From: Tolypothrix sp. FACHB-123
GTDB taxonomy: Bacteria > Cyanobacteriota > Cyanobacteriia > Cyanobacteriales > Nostocaceae
Direction of reading: 5' to 3'
DNA length: 64,000 bases
Assembly (NCBI RefSeq): GCF_014697075.1
Contig: NZ_JACJRE010000043.1
Coordinates: 1 to 64,000, forward strand
Shown here piece after piece: positions 1-6,955 of the stretch (positions are counted from its first letter, which is position 1; every line of letters starts with the position of its first letter). The position numbers were made by a program, and so were the translations under genes. The notes beneath the pieces are model-generated. The model saw only the letters and a list, made by a program, of their open reading frames with translations, was not told where the DNA came from and did no database searches.

Positions 1-101
1 TGTTCGCACTTGTTTTTAATTTTCTTGATTTTTCCCTATACCCGACACCCTACCCCCTAAACCCTGCCCTGACTAGGTTTCACGTTTTCTTAGTGCCATT
101 C
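1..101. mobile_element. MITE-like element, right part (cut by window edge)
   Basis: Bases 1-101 match the right half of the complete MITE copy at 10192-10406 essentially base for base and in the same orientation. They end in the terminal repeat TCTTAGTGCCATTC at 88-101. The left half and its target duplication lie outside the window. The element carries no gene of its own. Its last bases contain a GTG that opens the reading frame of the next gene. Confidence 0.85.
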
Positions 102-323
102 GAGCAAGACCAATGGCAGCCAGAAGGTGCAAGCTACTACAACGGCGAACTAATTTTGCAACCCCAACAGCGCTGGACAAGGGAGGAACAATTAGAGTTA
201 CTTGATTGGCATCCAATGTTTACTGGCAAATGCCCTCGGTGTGGTGCTGAGTTTGAGCGCGATTATACCGCACGGGTACATTGGGATTGCCCTGAATGTG
301 GGTGGATGGATGATAGCGTGTAG
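93..323 (+). CDS. Small zinc-ribbon protein, 5' end supplied by a MITE
   Basis: This 76-residue protein has two CxxC knuckles, CPRCGAEF (about residues 47-54) and CPECGW (about 66-71), typical of a structural zinc ribbon. The rest is hydrophilic and no enzyme motif is visible. The open frame starts at a GTG lying inside the terminal repeat of the MITE (88-101). The element therefore either replaced the original start or donated a new one, and the true N-terminus is uncertain. The next possible start is internal. Function is unknown; a nucleic-acid-binding or regulatory role is only suggested by the zinc ribbon. Confidence 0.5.
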   Translation: MPFEQDQWQPEGASYYNGELILQPQQRWTREEQLELLDWHPMFTGKCPRCGAEFERDYTARVHWDCPECGWMDDSV

Positions 324-340
324 GGCGTGTCGTGTTTTTT

Positions 341-820
341 CTAATATGATTCATTTTTTAAAAGGTGTGCATTTAAAAGTTGAGCCATTGCTTTGCCACC
401 TTGCTGCATAATGACGTTGTGATTCCATTCCATCAAGGGGCGAATGAAAATTGCTAGTAGATTCATCCAAACTTTGGTAGTTTTCACAGTCCAGGTATAG
501 CGAACAATTGTGCCATTTTCGACTGCTTCTAGTTCCCATAAACCCATTCCTTCTACTTCACCGTGGGCAACTGCTTCCATTAAAACAGGAGCATCAATTC
601 TTTGAATGCAAGTGTCAAAGGCCAGTTTATAAGACAGGGGAGTTTTCCAAGTAAAACGCCGAATGTTCCCCACCCCACTGGGTTCACCTACCTGTAGCTC
701 AACTACGCTTTCGACTGCTTTCCAGTAATCTGGCCAGCGTTCGGAATGGATAATTGCATCCCAAACCTTCTCAATAGGCGCATCTAAGTGCCAAATAGTC
801 AAAAAGCGGTAGTCTGCCAT
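341..820 (-). CDS. SRPBCC (polyketide cyclase/START-like) family protein
   Basis: The 159-residue product has the layout of SRPBCC ligand-binding proteins. It begins with a beta-strand segment and the typical PIEKVWDAI helix start (about residues 15-23), then SERWPDYWKAV. The C-terminal helix, about residues 125-155, would cover the hydrophobic cavity. The length fits the family (140-160). Such proteins bind hydrophobic ligands or act as cyclases/hydratases; the substrate cannot be told from sequence. It stands alone, converging on the zinc-ribbon gene and 303 bases from the next minus-strand gene. Confidence 0.75.
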   Translation of the reverse strand: MADYRFLTIWHLDAPIEKVWDAIIHSERWPDYWKAVESVVELQVGEPSGVGNIRRFTWKTPLSYKLAFDTCIQRIDAPVLMEAVAHGEVEGMGLWELEAVENGTIVRYTWTVKTTKVWMNLLAIFIRPLMEWNHNVIMQQGGKAMAQLLNAHLLKNESY

Positions 821-1123
821 ACTTCCTAGATGAGCCTTACAAGTAGCGATCGCGATTATTTTAGCTGATAGTACAGCCTATCTCTTGATGAGTATAATAA
901 CGAATCTCAACTTGAGTAAATCCTGTTGGGAAATGTAGTTTCTAGGCGATCGCTCAAGTTTCCTCGCTTGAAACTACTGCCTTTAAGCGATGCCTAACGG
1001 CGGCAAGCAATTTCCCCCTGACCGCGTTCCTTGCTCGGTTGATGCTAGCTGCGGCTCGCCTGAGATAGCGGAGATTGGCTTTTTTCTAGCAATTGTATGG
1101 AAACTAGCGTGCTTGGCTGAAAC
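821..1123. other. Intergenic region with HIP1 sites and an inverted repeat
   Basis: No coding frame of note. It holds two HIP1-type octamers and an inverted repeat in which GTAGTTTC (about 937-944) pairs with GAAACTAC about 30 bases further right. This could form a hairpin but has no T-run, so a terminator role is not clear. A GC-rich dispersed repeat is also present around 1000-1070. Confidence 0.4.
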
Positions 1124-1672
1124 TTAGGCAGAGCGAACTTTTTTAGTCTTAATATTTTTTTTGAGGTAAATACCGAATCCAAATACAGTTAGGGAGCCGA
1201 AGATAGTCAGTGGTTCAGGAACTGATTGGATAGTGACAACTTGTTCTGGTGCTGTATCCCAAAACACAGCGTTTGGGTTAGAGATCGATTGACCCAGTGT
1301 ACCTGGTGGACACCCTTCACCAGGTAAGCAGCTACGGTTGAGTTCGTACACTCCCTCAAACAAATTAATCTTTGTATTGAATACGAATGGATAGAATGAA
1401 GAGAAAGACCAACCCGTGCCATTAAAGCCAGATACATTAATTAAAGTCCTTAAGGCATTGAAACTAATATTGTTAAAAGAAACTAAGCCTTGAGGATCTA
1501 TAGATGCAGAATCAAAGGAAAAATTTCCTGTTAATGTAGATCCGGGATAAAGGCTAGGAATTAAAGGATCAGTAAAGCTACCCTTAATAATTACAGCAGA
1601 TGCTGATTCATTAATAGGTACTAATGAAGTGAAAGTTGCTGCTAATACTGGAAGAAGTTTAGCGAATTGCAT
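1124..1672 (-). CDS. PEP-CTERM sorted exported protein
   Basis: The start was placed at the ATG at 1672 rather than the longer frame (to 1717), because AGGAG followed by AAAAAGGATAAAT stands just before it and the protein then begins with a clean signal peptide (MQFAKLLPVLAA... ending near ASA). The C-terminus carries the PEP-CTERM signal: SVPEP, a hydrophobic stretch of about 17 residues, then a basic tail (KK..KTKK). Such proteins are exported and processed by an exosortase. The roughly 120-residue middle resembles beta-rich extracellular domains but is not assigned. No exosortase gene is in the window, so sorting would depend on the chromosome. Confidence 0.8.
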   Translation of the reverse strand: MQFAKLLPVLAATFTSLVPINESASAVIIKGSFTDPLIPSLYPGSTLTGNFSFDSASIDPQGLVSFNNISFNALRTLINVSGFNGTGWSFSSFYPFVFNTKINLFEGVYELNRSCLPGEGCPPGTLGQSISNPNAVFWDTAPEQVVTIQSVPEPLTIFGSLTVFGFGIYLKKNIKTKKVRSA

Positions 1673-1969
1673 ATTTATCCTTTTTCTCCTAGATTTTGTA
1701 GGTAAATGAGATCTCAAGAATATTTTTAATTTATGACATAATCTGTCCTAAAAATCAGAGTATAAGACTAAGAGATTTTGTCAATATCTCTAAAGCTAGA
1801 CTTCAATTGATACAGCCAAAACAAGCTTTTTCTCTGTTTTTTGGGAAAAAGAGCAATTTTATTTTTGTAAGCCTTTCCTAGCAAGACTTACAGGCTTTGC
1901 GTGGCGGCTCGTGTCAGACTCGCTACTTTCACCCCTAATCCTACTAGTGATCACTCTTAGGCGGTGATG

Positions 1970-2180
1970 TTAAACCTGCGGCAGGTGCAAAGCGCTGCTG
2001 TCGCCTGGTCGGATATGAATATAACCTGATGTTGTAGCAATATCTGCATGACCTAATGTTTGCTGAATCAACGGTACAGGCGTTCGCCTAACAGCGTTGT
2101 GCGTAGCGTGACTATGCCTGAGCCAGTGACAGCTAACTTTTTCTGTCAGTCCTGCCCTTAAGAAAATGCAACTGAGCGAT
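1970..2180 (-). pseudogene. Tyrosine recombinase C-terminal remnant
   Basis: Translation of the minus strand gives the end of a tyrosine recombinase: an HWLRHSHATH block (H-x-x-R box), QQTLGHADIATTSGYIHI (LGH box and catalytic Tyr) and a stop at 1970-1972. Between the H-x-x-R box and the LGH box lies a short GC-rich dispersed repeat (about 2075-2115), apparently inserted in frame. There is no start or N-terminal domain, so this is debris. It is one of three recombinase tails within 2.6 kb. Confidence 0.75.
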
Positions 2181-2224
2181 CGCTTTCACTTTACAATCAG
2201 TTCATTGCTATCAAAATTGATATC

Positions 2225-2779
2225 ATGGCTGACCACAAGACTCCACCAAGCGAAATGATTCGCGTGCCTAATGCTTTAATTCCAGTAGTACGCCAACTAT
2301 CTAAACTACATCGTCAAGGTCATACAATTGCCTTGCTGCAAGCCTTAGAGGAATTAGTATCGCAATTTGATAGCAAAATTGATATCGATATAACAGCAGG
2401 CAGTAAATCAGTTAAGCAGCTAGAACAGAAGCTAGAGAACCTGGAATCTCGTCTTGCTGCAAGTGGCTCCTCGGTGGATACAAAACTAGAAGCCATCACC
2501 AAGAAGCTGGAGCAAATCGAACGGGCGGTTGCTTCTGGTAGATATAACAACACTCGACCTCAAAGACAAGTGTACTCGCACCAACAACCCCAAGTTGAAC
2601 TGCAACCCAGGAATAATGAAAGTTTAGCTCAAAGACTAGCTGTTAGCCCCCAAAGCTTGATTGCGGAAAGAAAAAAATTAAGCACCAAAGAATTTATCAG
2701 CTGGTCACGTAACCGCGACCCCATGAGTACGGGATGGGAATGGAACGCTAAAACTGAACGCTACCATCCAGTGAAATAA
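2225..2779 (+). CDS. Coiled-coil protein, possible DNA-binding regulator
   Basis: The 184-residue product has three visible parts. Residues about 11-48 (beginning MIRVPNALIPVVRQLSKLH) resemble a small RHH/helical DNA-binding unit. Residues about 60-105 form a heptad-like coiled coil (KQLEQKLENLESRL). A conserved-looking C-terminus (about 135-184) includes KEFISWSRNRDP and GWEWNAKTERYHP. Proteins of this architecture are frequent in Nostocales plasmids, but I cannot name a function. It stands alone, surrounded by recombinase debris. A HIP1 site lies about 50 bases upstream. Confidence 0.6.
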   Translation: MADHKTPPSEMIRVPNALIPVVRQLSKLHRQGHTIALLQALEELVSQFDSKIDIDITAGSKSVKQLEQKLENLESRLAASGSSVDTKLEAITKKLEQIERAVASGRYNNTRPQRQVYSHQQPQVELQPRNNESLAQRLAVSPQSLIAERKKLSTKEFISWSRNRDPMSTGWEWNAKTERYHPVK

Positions 2780-2808
2780 TCCTTTTAATCGGATATATCT
2801 ACTAATAT

Positions 2809-2958
2809 ATGAAGCAAAAATGTTGGCAATATTTTAGGCGTTGCGCTTTGGTAGTTCTTCTAGCGTTGACTTTGGGGGGATGGGGTGTGGAATCAGCACA
2901 CGCTCTGCTGCGGCAACATCACGAAACAAGTGGCGTTTTGCGCTACCATGTCACCTGA
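2809..2958 (+). pseudogene. Truncated N-terminus of a secreted protein
   Basis: A 49-codon frame starts with a textbook signal peptide: basic start (MKQKCWQYFRR), hydrophobic core (CALVVLLALTLGGWG) and a likely cleavage near SAHA. It continues into LLRQHHETSGVLRYH and stops at a TGA where the sequence changes into recombinase-like coding in another frame. It reads as the 5' end of an exported-protein gene fused to unrelated DNA. The translated remnant could still be made, but the mature part is only about 20 residues. Confidence 0.5.
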
Positions 2959-3205
2959 CCCGAAAAAGCGCGGGTTGCCATTGAGCGATCGCGCAATTAA
3001 ACGGTTGATTCAGGATATATCTGAAGTGGCCAAAATAGAATTTTCTTGTCACTGGCTAAGGCACTCTCATGCAACCAGGGCGGTGGATAGTAAATCAATT
3101 TTTGAGGTGCAAGACCAGTTGGGGCATAGAAAGTCTGATACTACCAAGGGATATGTTCGTCCCAAAAAGGATGCTGGGACGGGTACAGTGCTGCCAAGGT
3201 TTTAA
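2948..3205 (+). pseudogene. Tyrosine recombinase C-terminal remnant (second)
   Basis: The frame encodes the catalytic end of a phage/XerD-type integrase: CHWLRHSHAT (H-x-x-R), QDQLGHRKSDTTKGYV (LGH and active Tyr) and a tail ending GTGTVLPRF. The N-terminal and core-binding domains and the first catalytic Arg are absent. The open frame can be extended upstream to 2885, but that part overlaps the secreted-protein remnant in another frame. Its last 30 bases (3176-3205) recur exactly at 4486-4515. Confidence 0.7.
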
Positions 3206-3347
3206 CCCACATTCCGCAGGTGTGATCGCATCTTCTATTGCAGTGTGGATGCACAAGCATGATTATACGTTAAAAATTGTGTTGGTTCGTTTATGTAGGT
3301 TCGCACATTTAAAATGGTTGTCTGTCAGGTAATCTACAGAAATTTAC

Positions 3348-4388
3348 CTATTTCTTTATCAATAACTCTTTAACAATATCCCAGATTTTATCTAAGAAAT
3401 ATGTAAGTATAGCAAGACTAACAATAAATTGAGTTTTTACCCATTGAAAGCGTCTTTCCATAAACTCACATTCTTTTCTAGTAGATTCTATCATTTCAAA
3501 AATACCAAAATTTTTATAAGCAGCTTTTAGAAGTCCTTCAGCTTCTACCGAGCTAATGGGAGGAGCTATTACAAAGTTTCTCTCTAGCCTAGAAAAAGAG
3601 CTTTGCAGTTTATTGACAGCCCAAGGATTAGGGTTTATTACTGATAAAGAAGAAGAAATTTTCTCACTTTTTGCAGAAATATTTTTAAACACTCTGCGTA
3701 AAAGAATACAGGTTTCAAAAATTTGGGCTGCACGAAATAAAGATAACTCATATTCATTATCTTTAATATAATTACTATAAACAGCTAGTGCATCTGTCCA
3801 ACGAATAAAAAGTCTCTCATAGTGGCGGCTACTAATATTATTATGTTTTATGTATTTTTCGAGCCTTTCCTCCTCTTCATGCTCATAACCACCTGTAAAT
3901 AATCTTCCAAGCATTGCTGCATTTTCAGAACAGAATTGCGAAATATTATCTGAGTTTATTTGGATAGAAGCAAAAGGATAATGGCGTTCTATTCCTTCAA
4001 TATCTAAATCAGAAAATAATTTAAATACAGAATCAATTTCTGAACACCTAGTACCATCAAAATTCCAAACTTTCTGTTTAGATTCTATTGGATTATTAAC
4101 ATTTCTAAATGTTTGCCATATTGAAACAATTCCAATACCATATTCTTGATTTACAAGAATAGAACAATCTTTACCTGTAGAGGTTGATATTGGTATCTTA
4201 AAGTAAAATCTCTGAAAATCTCGAAATAAACCTTGATAAAATATCCATCGGTAGCTTGATTTATAAATAGTTTCAATCTCTGTTTTTTCATTCATTTTCT
4301 CCAGCTTGTGCATAGTTGATGAAGAAATTGAATCTCCTACAAAATCTAAATCAAAAATCGAAATAATATCTGTTCTCAAATAATTCAT
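3348..4388 (-). CDS. Orphan tail-anchored protein, unknown function
   Basis: The 346-residue protein is AT-rich in codon use compared with its neighbours. The start at 4388 is supported by AAGGA about 7 bases upstream. Residues 1-310 are hydrophilic with mixed alpha/beta character and no recognisable catalytic motif. A single hydrophobic segment near the C-terminus (about 320-338, FIVSLAILTYFLDKIW) followed by lysines suggests a tail anchor with the bulk in the cytoplasm. It is the only gene in a 1.28 kb segment bounded by two recombinase tails with identical 30 bp ends, which suggests horizontally acquired cargo. A defence or effector role is possible but unproven. Confidence 0.55.
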   Translation of the reverse strand: MNYLRTDIISIFDLDFVGDSISSSTMHKLEKMNEKTEIETIYKSSYRWIFYQGLFRDFQRFYFKIPISTSTGKDCSILVNQEYGIGIVSIWQTFRNVNNPIESKQKVWNFDGTRCSEIDSVFKLFSDLDIEGIERHYPFASIQINSDNISQFCSENAAMLGRLFTGGYEHEEEERLEKYIKHNNISSRHYERLFIRWTDALAVYSNYIKDNEYELSLFRAAQIFETCILLRRVFKNISAKSEKISSSLSVINPNPWAVNKLQSSFSRLERNFVIAPPISSVEAEGLLKAAYKNFGIFEMIESTRKECEFMERRFQWVKTQFIVSLAILTYFLDKIWDIVKELLIKK

Positions 4389-4437
4389 AAATTCCTTATG
4401 TCTTTATAGTCACCTTTTATACCACATAAGGAGGGAT

Positions 4438-4515
4438 AATTTATCGGATACAACAAAGGCTTATGTCCGCACGAAAAAAGACGCAGGGACGGGTACAGTG
4501 CTGCCAAGGTTTTAA
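4438..4515 (+). pseudogene. Tyrosine recombinase 3'-terminal remnant (third)
   Basis: Translation gives LSDTTKAYVRTKKDAGTGTV followed by LPRF and a stop. It is homologous to the end of the fragment at 2948-3205 (SDTTKGYVRPKKDAGTGTVL). The upstream half differs at many bases, but the final 30 bases (4486-4515) are identical to 3176-3205. It marks the right border of the segment containing the 346-residue orphan. Confidence 0.7.
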
Positions 4516-4546
4516 ATAAGCGATCGCGCTACGCTATATATAAGAT

Positions 4547-4960
4547 ATGCTGCAAATTTCTCACAAAATTCTCATTCCAGATAGCGAACTCGAAATTAGC
4601 GCGATTCGCTCACAAGGAGCAGGCGGTCAAAATGTTAACAAGGTTGCTACCGCTATCCACTTACGCTTTGACATTGGAGCTTCATCATTACCCGCTTTTT
4701 ATAAAGAGCAGCTTTTGAAGCTAAACGACCGACGCATTACCCAAGAGGGAGTAATTGTCATCAAAGCCCAAGAACACCGCAGCCAGGAGCAGAACCGAGA
4801 GGAGGCTTTAGAAAGACTCAAAGAACTTATTAAAAGCGCAATTGTATTGAAGAAAAAACGTAAATCTACTAAGCCAACGCGCAGTTCTCAAAAAAAACGC
4901 CTAGATAGTAAAACTAAGCGCGGACAGATTAAATCCGCTAGAAGGCAGGTCATTGATTAA
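4547..4960 (+). CDS. arfB: Ribosome rescue hydrolase ArfB (YaeJ-type)
   Basis: The 137-residue protein carries the release-factor catalytic loop RSQGAGGQNVNK (about residues 21-32) with GGQ, and lacks the stop-codon-recognition domains of RF1/RF2. The C-terminal 40 residues are extremely basic (KKKRKSTK... SQKKRLDSKTKRG), the tail that ArfB inserts into the mRNA channel of stalled ribosomes. Length matches the family. It acts on peptidyl-tRNA in non-stop complexes. It appears intact and stands alone, 31 bases after the third recombinase tail, beyond a HIP1 site. Confidence 0.9.
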   Translation: MLQISHKILIPDSELEISAIRSQGAGGQNVNKVATAIHLRFDIGASSLPAFYKEQLLKLNDRRITQEGVIVIKAQEHRSQEQNREEALERLKELIKSAIVLKKKRKSTKPTRSSQKKRLDSKTKRGQIKSARRQVID

Positions 4961-5121
4961 AATGCGATCGCCAAGCAAGCGCGATTCTTCAGGTCTTTAC
5001 TTGCCGGGGTAGTTCTCATCGAAAGTGCGAAGGAGCGATCGCAACCATGAGAGGAGGAGATCGCTTGTCTGTGGTTCTCTTAGAAAAGTAGGCAATTGAG
5101 GAGTTCGCTACTAATCTTTAT

Positions 5122-5742
5122 TTAGCATTGGGTATCTTTAGCTGTTCGCATTCCCCCAATCAAGGTTTCAAAAATAACGCATCGCTTCAAATTACCGGCT
5201 GTTGTCAAACTACCTGGTCTTGGTAATGCTACAACAACTTTTAAACCTGTATCAGCAGCACTACCATCTGTTTTTGCGGCTAAAGCACCCATGTAGTCAA
5301 AAGTAATGGTTTTTGCTGTAGTTAAATTGTTAAATACTACAGTATTAGGGGATGCTAACGTATTAGCGCCGTTGAGATTTGTACCAATTATTACTTGTCC
5401 TTGCTTAATACCAACATCTTTGCCGAAAGTTTGCCAGTTACTTGGTGTAGTACCAGAATAAATGGCAATTTCTGATAGGCTATTGTTAGTTCTAAAACTG
5501 ACACTATAATTACGTTTATTTCTCTTTGCTTGTCGCTGTGCTTCCTGTAAAGCTGCCACAATGTTATCACTAGCTTTATTTAGGCGTTGTCGATTCAAAA
5601 AAGCAAGCCAATTAGGAGCAATAATTGCTGATAAAATCCCTACTATCAACACCACTACTAAGACTTCTAGTAGGGTAAAACCATACTGGGCTTGCTGTTT
5701 TAGCTCTTTTGGTTTGGGTTGAGAGAATAAGAGTAATTTCAT
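5122..5742 (-). CDS. Type IV pilin-like protein (GspH/FimT type)
   Basis: The 206-residue protein has a leader ending QYG and the prepilin peptidase motif G|FTLLEVLVVVLIVGILSA at about residues 22-40, with Glu at position +5 of the mature protein. This is followed by the hydrophobic assembly helix and NRQRLNKASDNIVAALQEAQ, typical of GspH/FimT pseudopilins. The C-terminal half is a beta-rich globular domain with two Cys near the end (CVIFET and DTQC). Minor pilins of this type prime type IV pili or type II secretion pseudopili. No pilus operon is nearby. Confidence 0.85.
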   Translation of the reverse strand: MKLLLFSQPKPKELKQQAQYGFTLLEVLVVVLIVGILSAIIAPNWLAFLNRQRLNKASDNIVAALQEAQRQAKRNKRNYSVSFRTNNSLSEIAIYSGTTPSNWQTFGKDVGIKQGQVIIGTNLNGANTLASPNTVVFNNLTTAKTITFDYMGALAAKTDGSAADTGLKVVVALPRPGSLTTAGNLKRCVIFETLIGGMRTAKDTQC

Positions 5743-5745
5743 TTG

Positions 5746-6140
5746 TCACAAGGGGAAGCAACTATAAACAGTGTTCCCAACTTTAGGGTGCGTAGATACA
5801 CCCCCTAAGCTAGAGAGTGCGATCGCTCGCGTATTCGGATTAAGCGATGTTGCCGCTTGCAACAAAGCCTGACGATGCTCCTCCCGTTTCAAAATGGGCA
5901 GGCAATAAAAATGGGGGCGAAGGCCGCCTTTGAATAGGGCATTACGGTTAAACAACAAATGTTGTGGCGTAATTGTTGCCGCGATGGTGTTGGCAGACAG
6001 GACATACTGCACCGCATCGGAGGTGGTGATATGCTCAAGCACCACCCGCAGGTTGGGAAATCGCTGCTTAAGTTCTATTAAATGTCGCTCGATAAACACC
6101 TTCTCGCGATCAAACGTATCAACATCGTTAATAAGGGAAC
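5746..6140 (-). pseudogene. pyrC: Dihydroorotase (pyrC) internal fragment
   Basis: The frame contains [30 protein letters not shown] and [20 protein letters not shown], which are hallmark blocks of class II dihydroorotase (pyrimidine synthesis), including metal-site His residues. Homology can be followed upstream in frame without a start codon ([10 protein letters not shown], to about 6140). It is lost after LLQAATS, where the remaining 33 residues are unrelated. The N-terminal HxH and the C-terminal Asp region are missing, so this is a non-functional internal piece. It ends four bases from the start of the pseudopilin gene. Confidence 0.75.
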
Positions 6141-6169
6141 TCCAAAAAATAAATTATTCCGTTCAAGTC

Positions 6170-6220
6170 GTTGACGGTTGACAATTCACTGTTAACAGTC
6201 AACTGTCAACAGTGAACAAT
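6170..6220. repeat. Palindromic TTGAC/CAACAGTG repeat cluster
   Basis: Alternating GTTGAC, CACTGTTAACAG, TCAACTGTCAACAGTG motifs form overlapping inverted repeats; CACTGTT and AACAGTG pair across about 14 bases. Clusters of this kind are common dispersed repeats in Nostocales. No T-run follows. Confidence 0.55.
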
Positions 6221-6320
6221 AGTAATGGTAGTAATGGAATATTTTTTTACTTGGAAGTCCCTAAGGGCCTCATGAGAATAGGGGCGATCGCCATTGAACG
6301 CAGGCTCAAGGCTCAATGTC

Positions 6321-6543
6321 GAATGGCACTAAGAAAAGCTGAAAGCTCGTCTGGGTAGGGTGTTGGGGGCAGGGTGTTGGGTGTAGGGGGAAATTAAGAA
6401 AACGAAATATCGAGTACGAACATAAATATTTTCCTTCTTGCCTACGGCACGCTACGCGAACACTACACCCGACACCCGACACCCGACACCCCACACCCAA
6501 AAGCCTTATAGGTAATGGGTTTGGCGTTATCTTAGTGCCATTC
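6321..6543. mobile_element. MITE-like element, complete copy (223 bp)
   Basis: The element begins GAATGGCACTAAGA and ends with its reverse complement TCTTAGTGCCATTC. It is flanked by the direct repeat GCTCAATGTC at 6311-6320 and 6544-6553, a 10 bp target-site duplication. The interior holds G-rich heptamer runs (GGGTGTTGGGT type), a GC-rich short repeat and a C-rich run, with no gene. It is clearly diverged from the 9112 and 10192 copies inside but keeps the same ends. Confidence 0.85.
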
Positions 6544-6553
6544 GCTCAATGTC

Positions 6554-6847
6554 AAAGTAAGCAAGAATTAAGCAATCGCATATATGACTTGCTTAAAAGT
6601 CATGTAAGGCAAGGATTGTAGCAGCCAATGTGGTTCACCATTCTTGCCCGGTCGCGGCAGCCGCAGATTCCTAAGCTTAGGAAATCTTTTTTGGCATAGT
6701 GATCCCTGGCATTAAGTAAAGAAATATAACTTATTTACAAATTTGCATAAATGCGGTCGGTAGTTGCAAGGAATTCGCCCAGGCTACTGGATGAGAGGAA
6801 ACCACCTTTGTTGAGCGATCGCCCTTGAACGAATTTACTCACAGAGA
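6554..6847. other. Intergenic region upstream of the hydrolase gene
   Basis: No supported gene. It contains one HIP1 octamer (about 6817) and no obvious promoter, terminator or repeat that I can defend. Confidence 0.3.
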
Positions 6848-6955
6848 GTGGCAATCGCCAAGCAAAATTCAATTTCAGAATGTGCCAAATCTTTGATACT
6901 CAATCTAATTTGGCAATATCCATCCCACATTAATTGTAAGAAACGGAAAAATATT

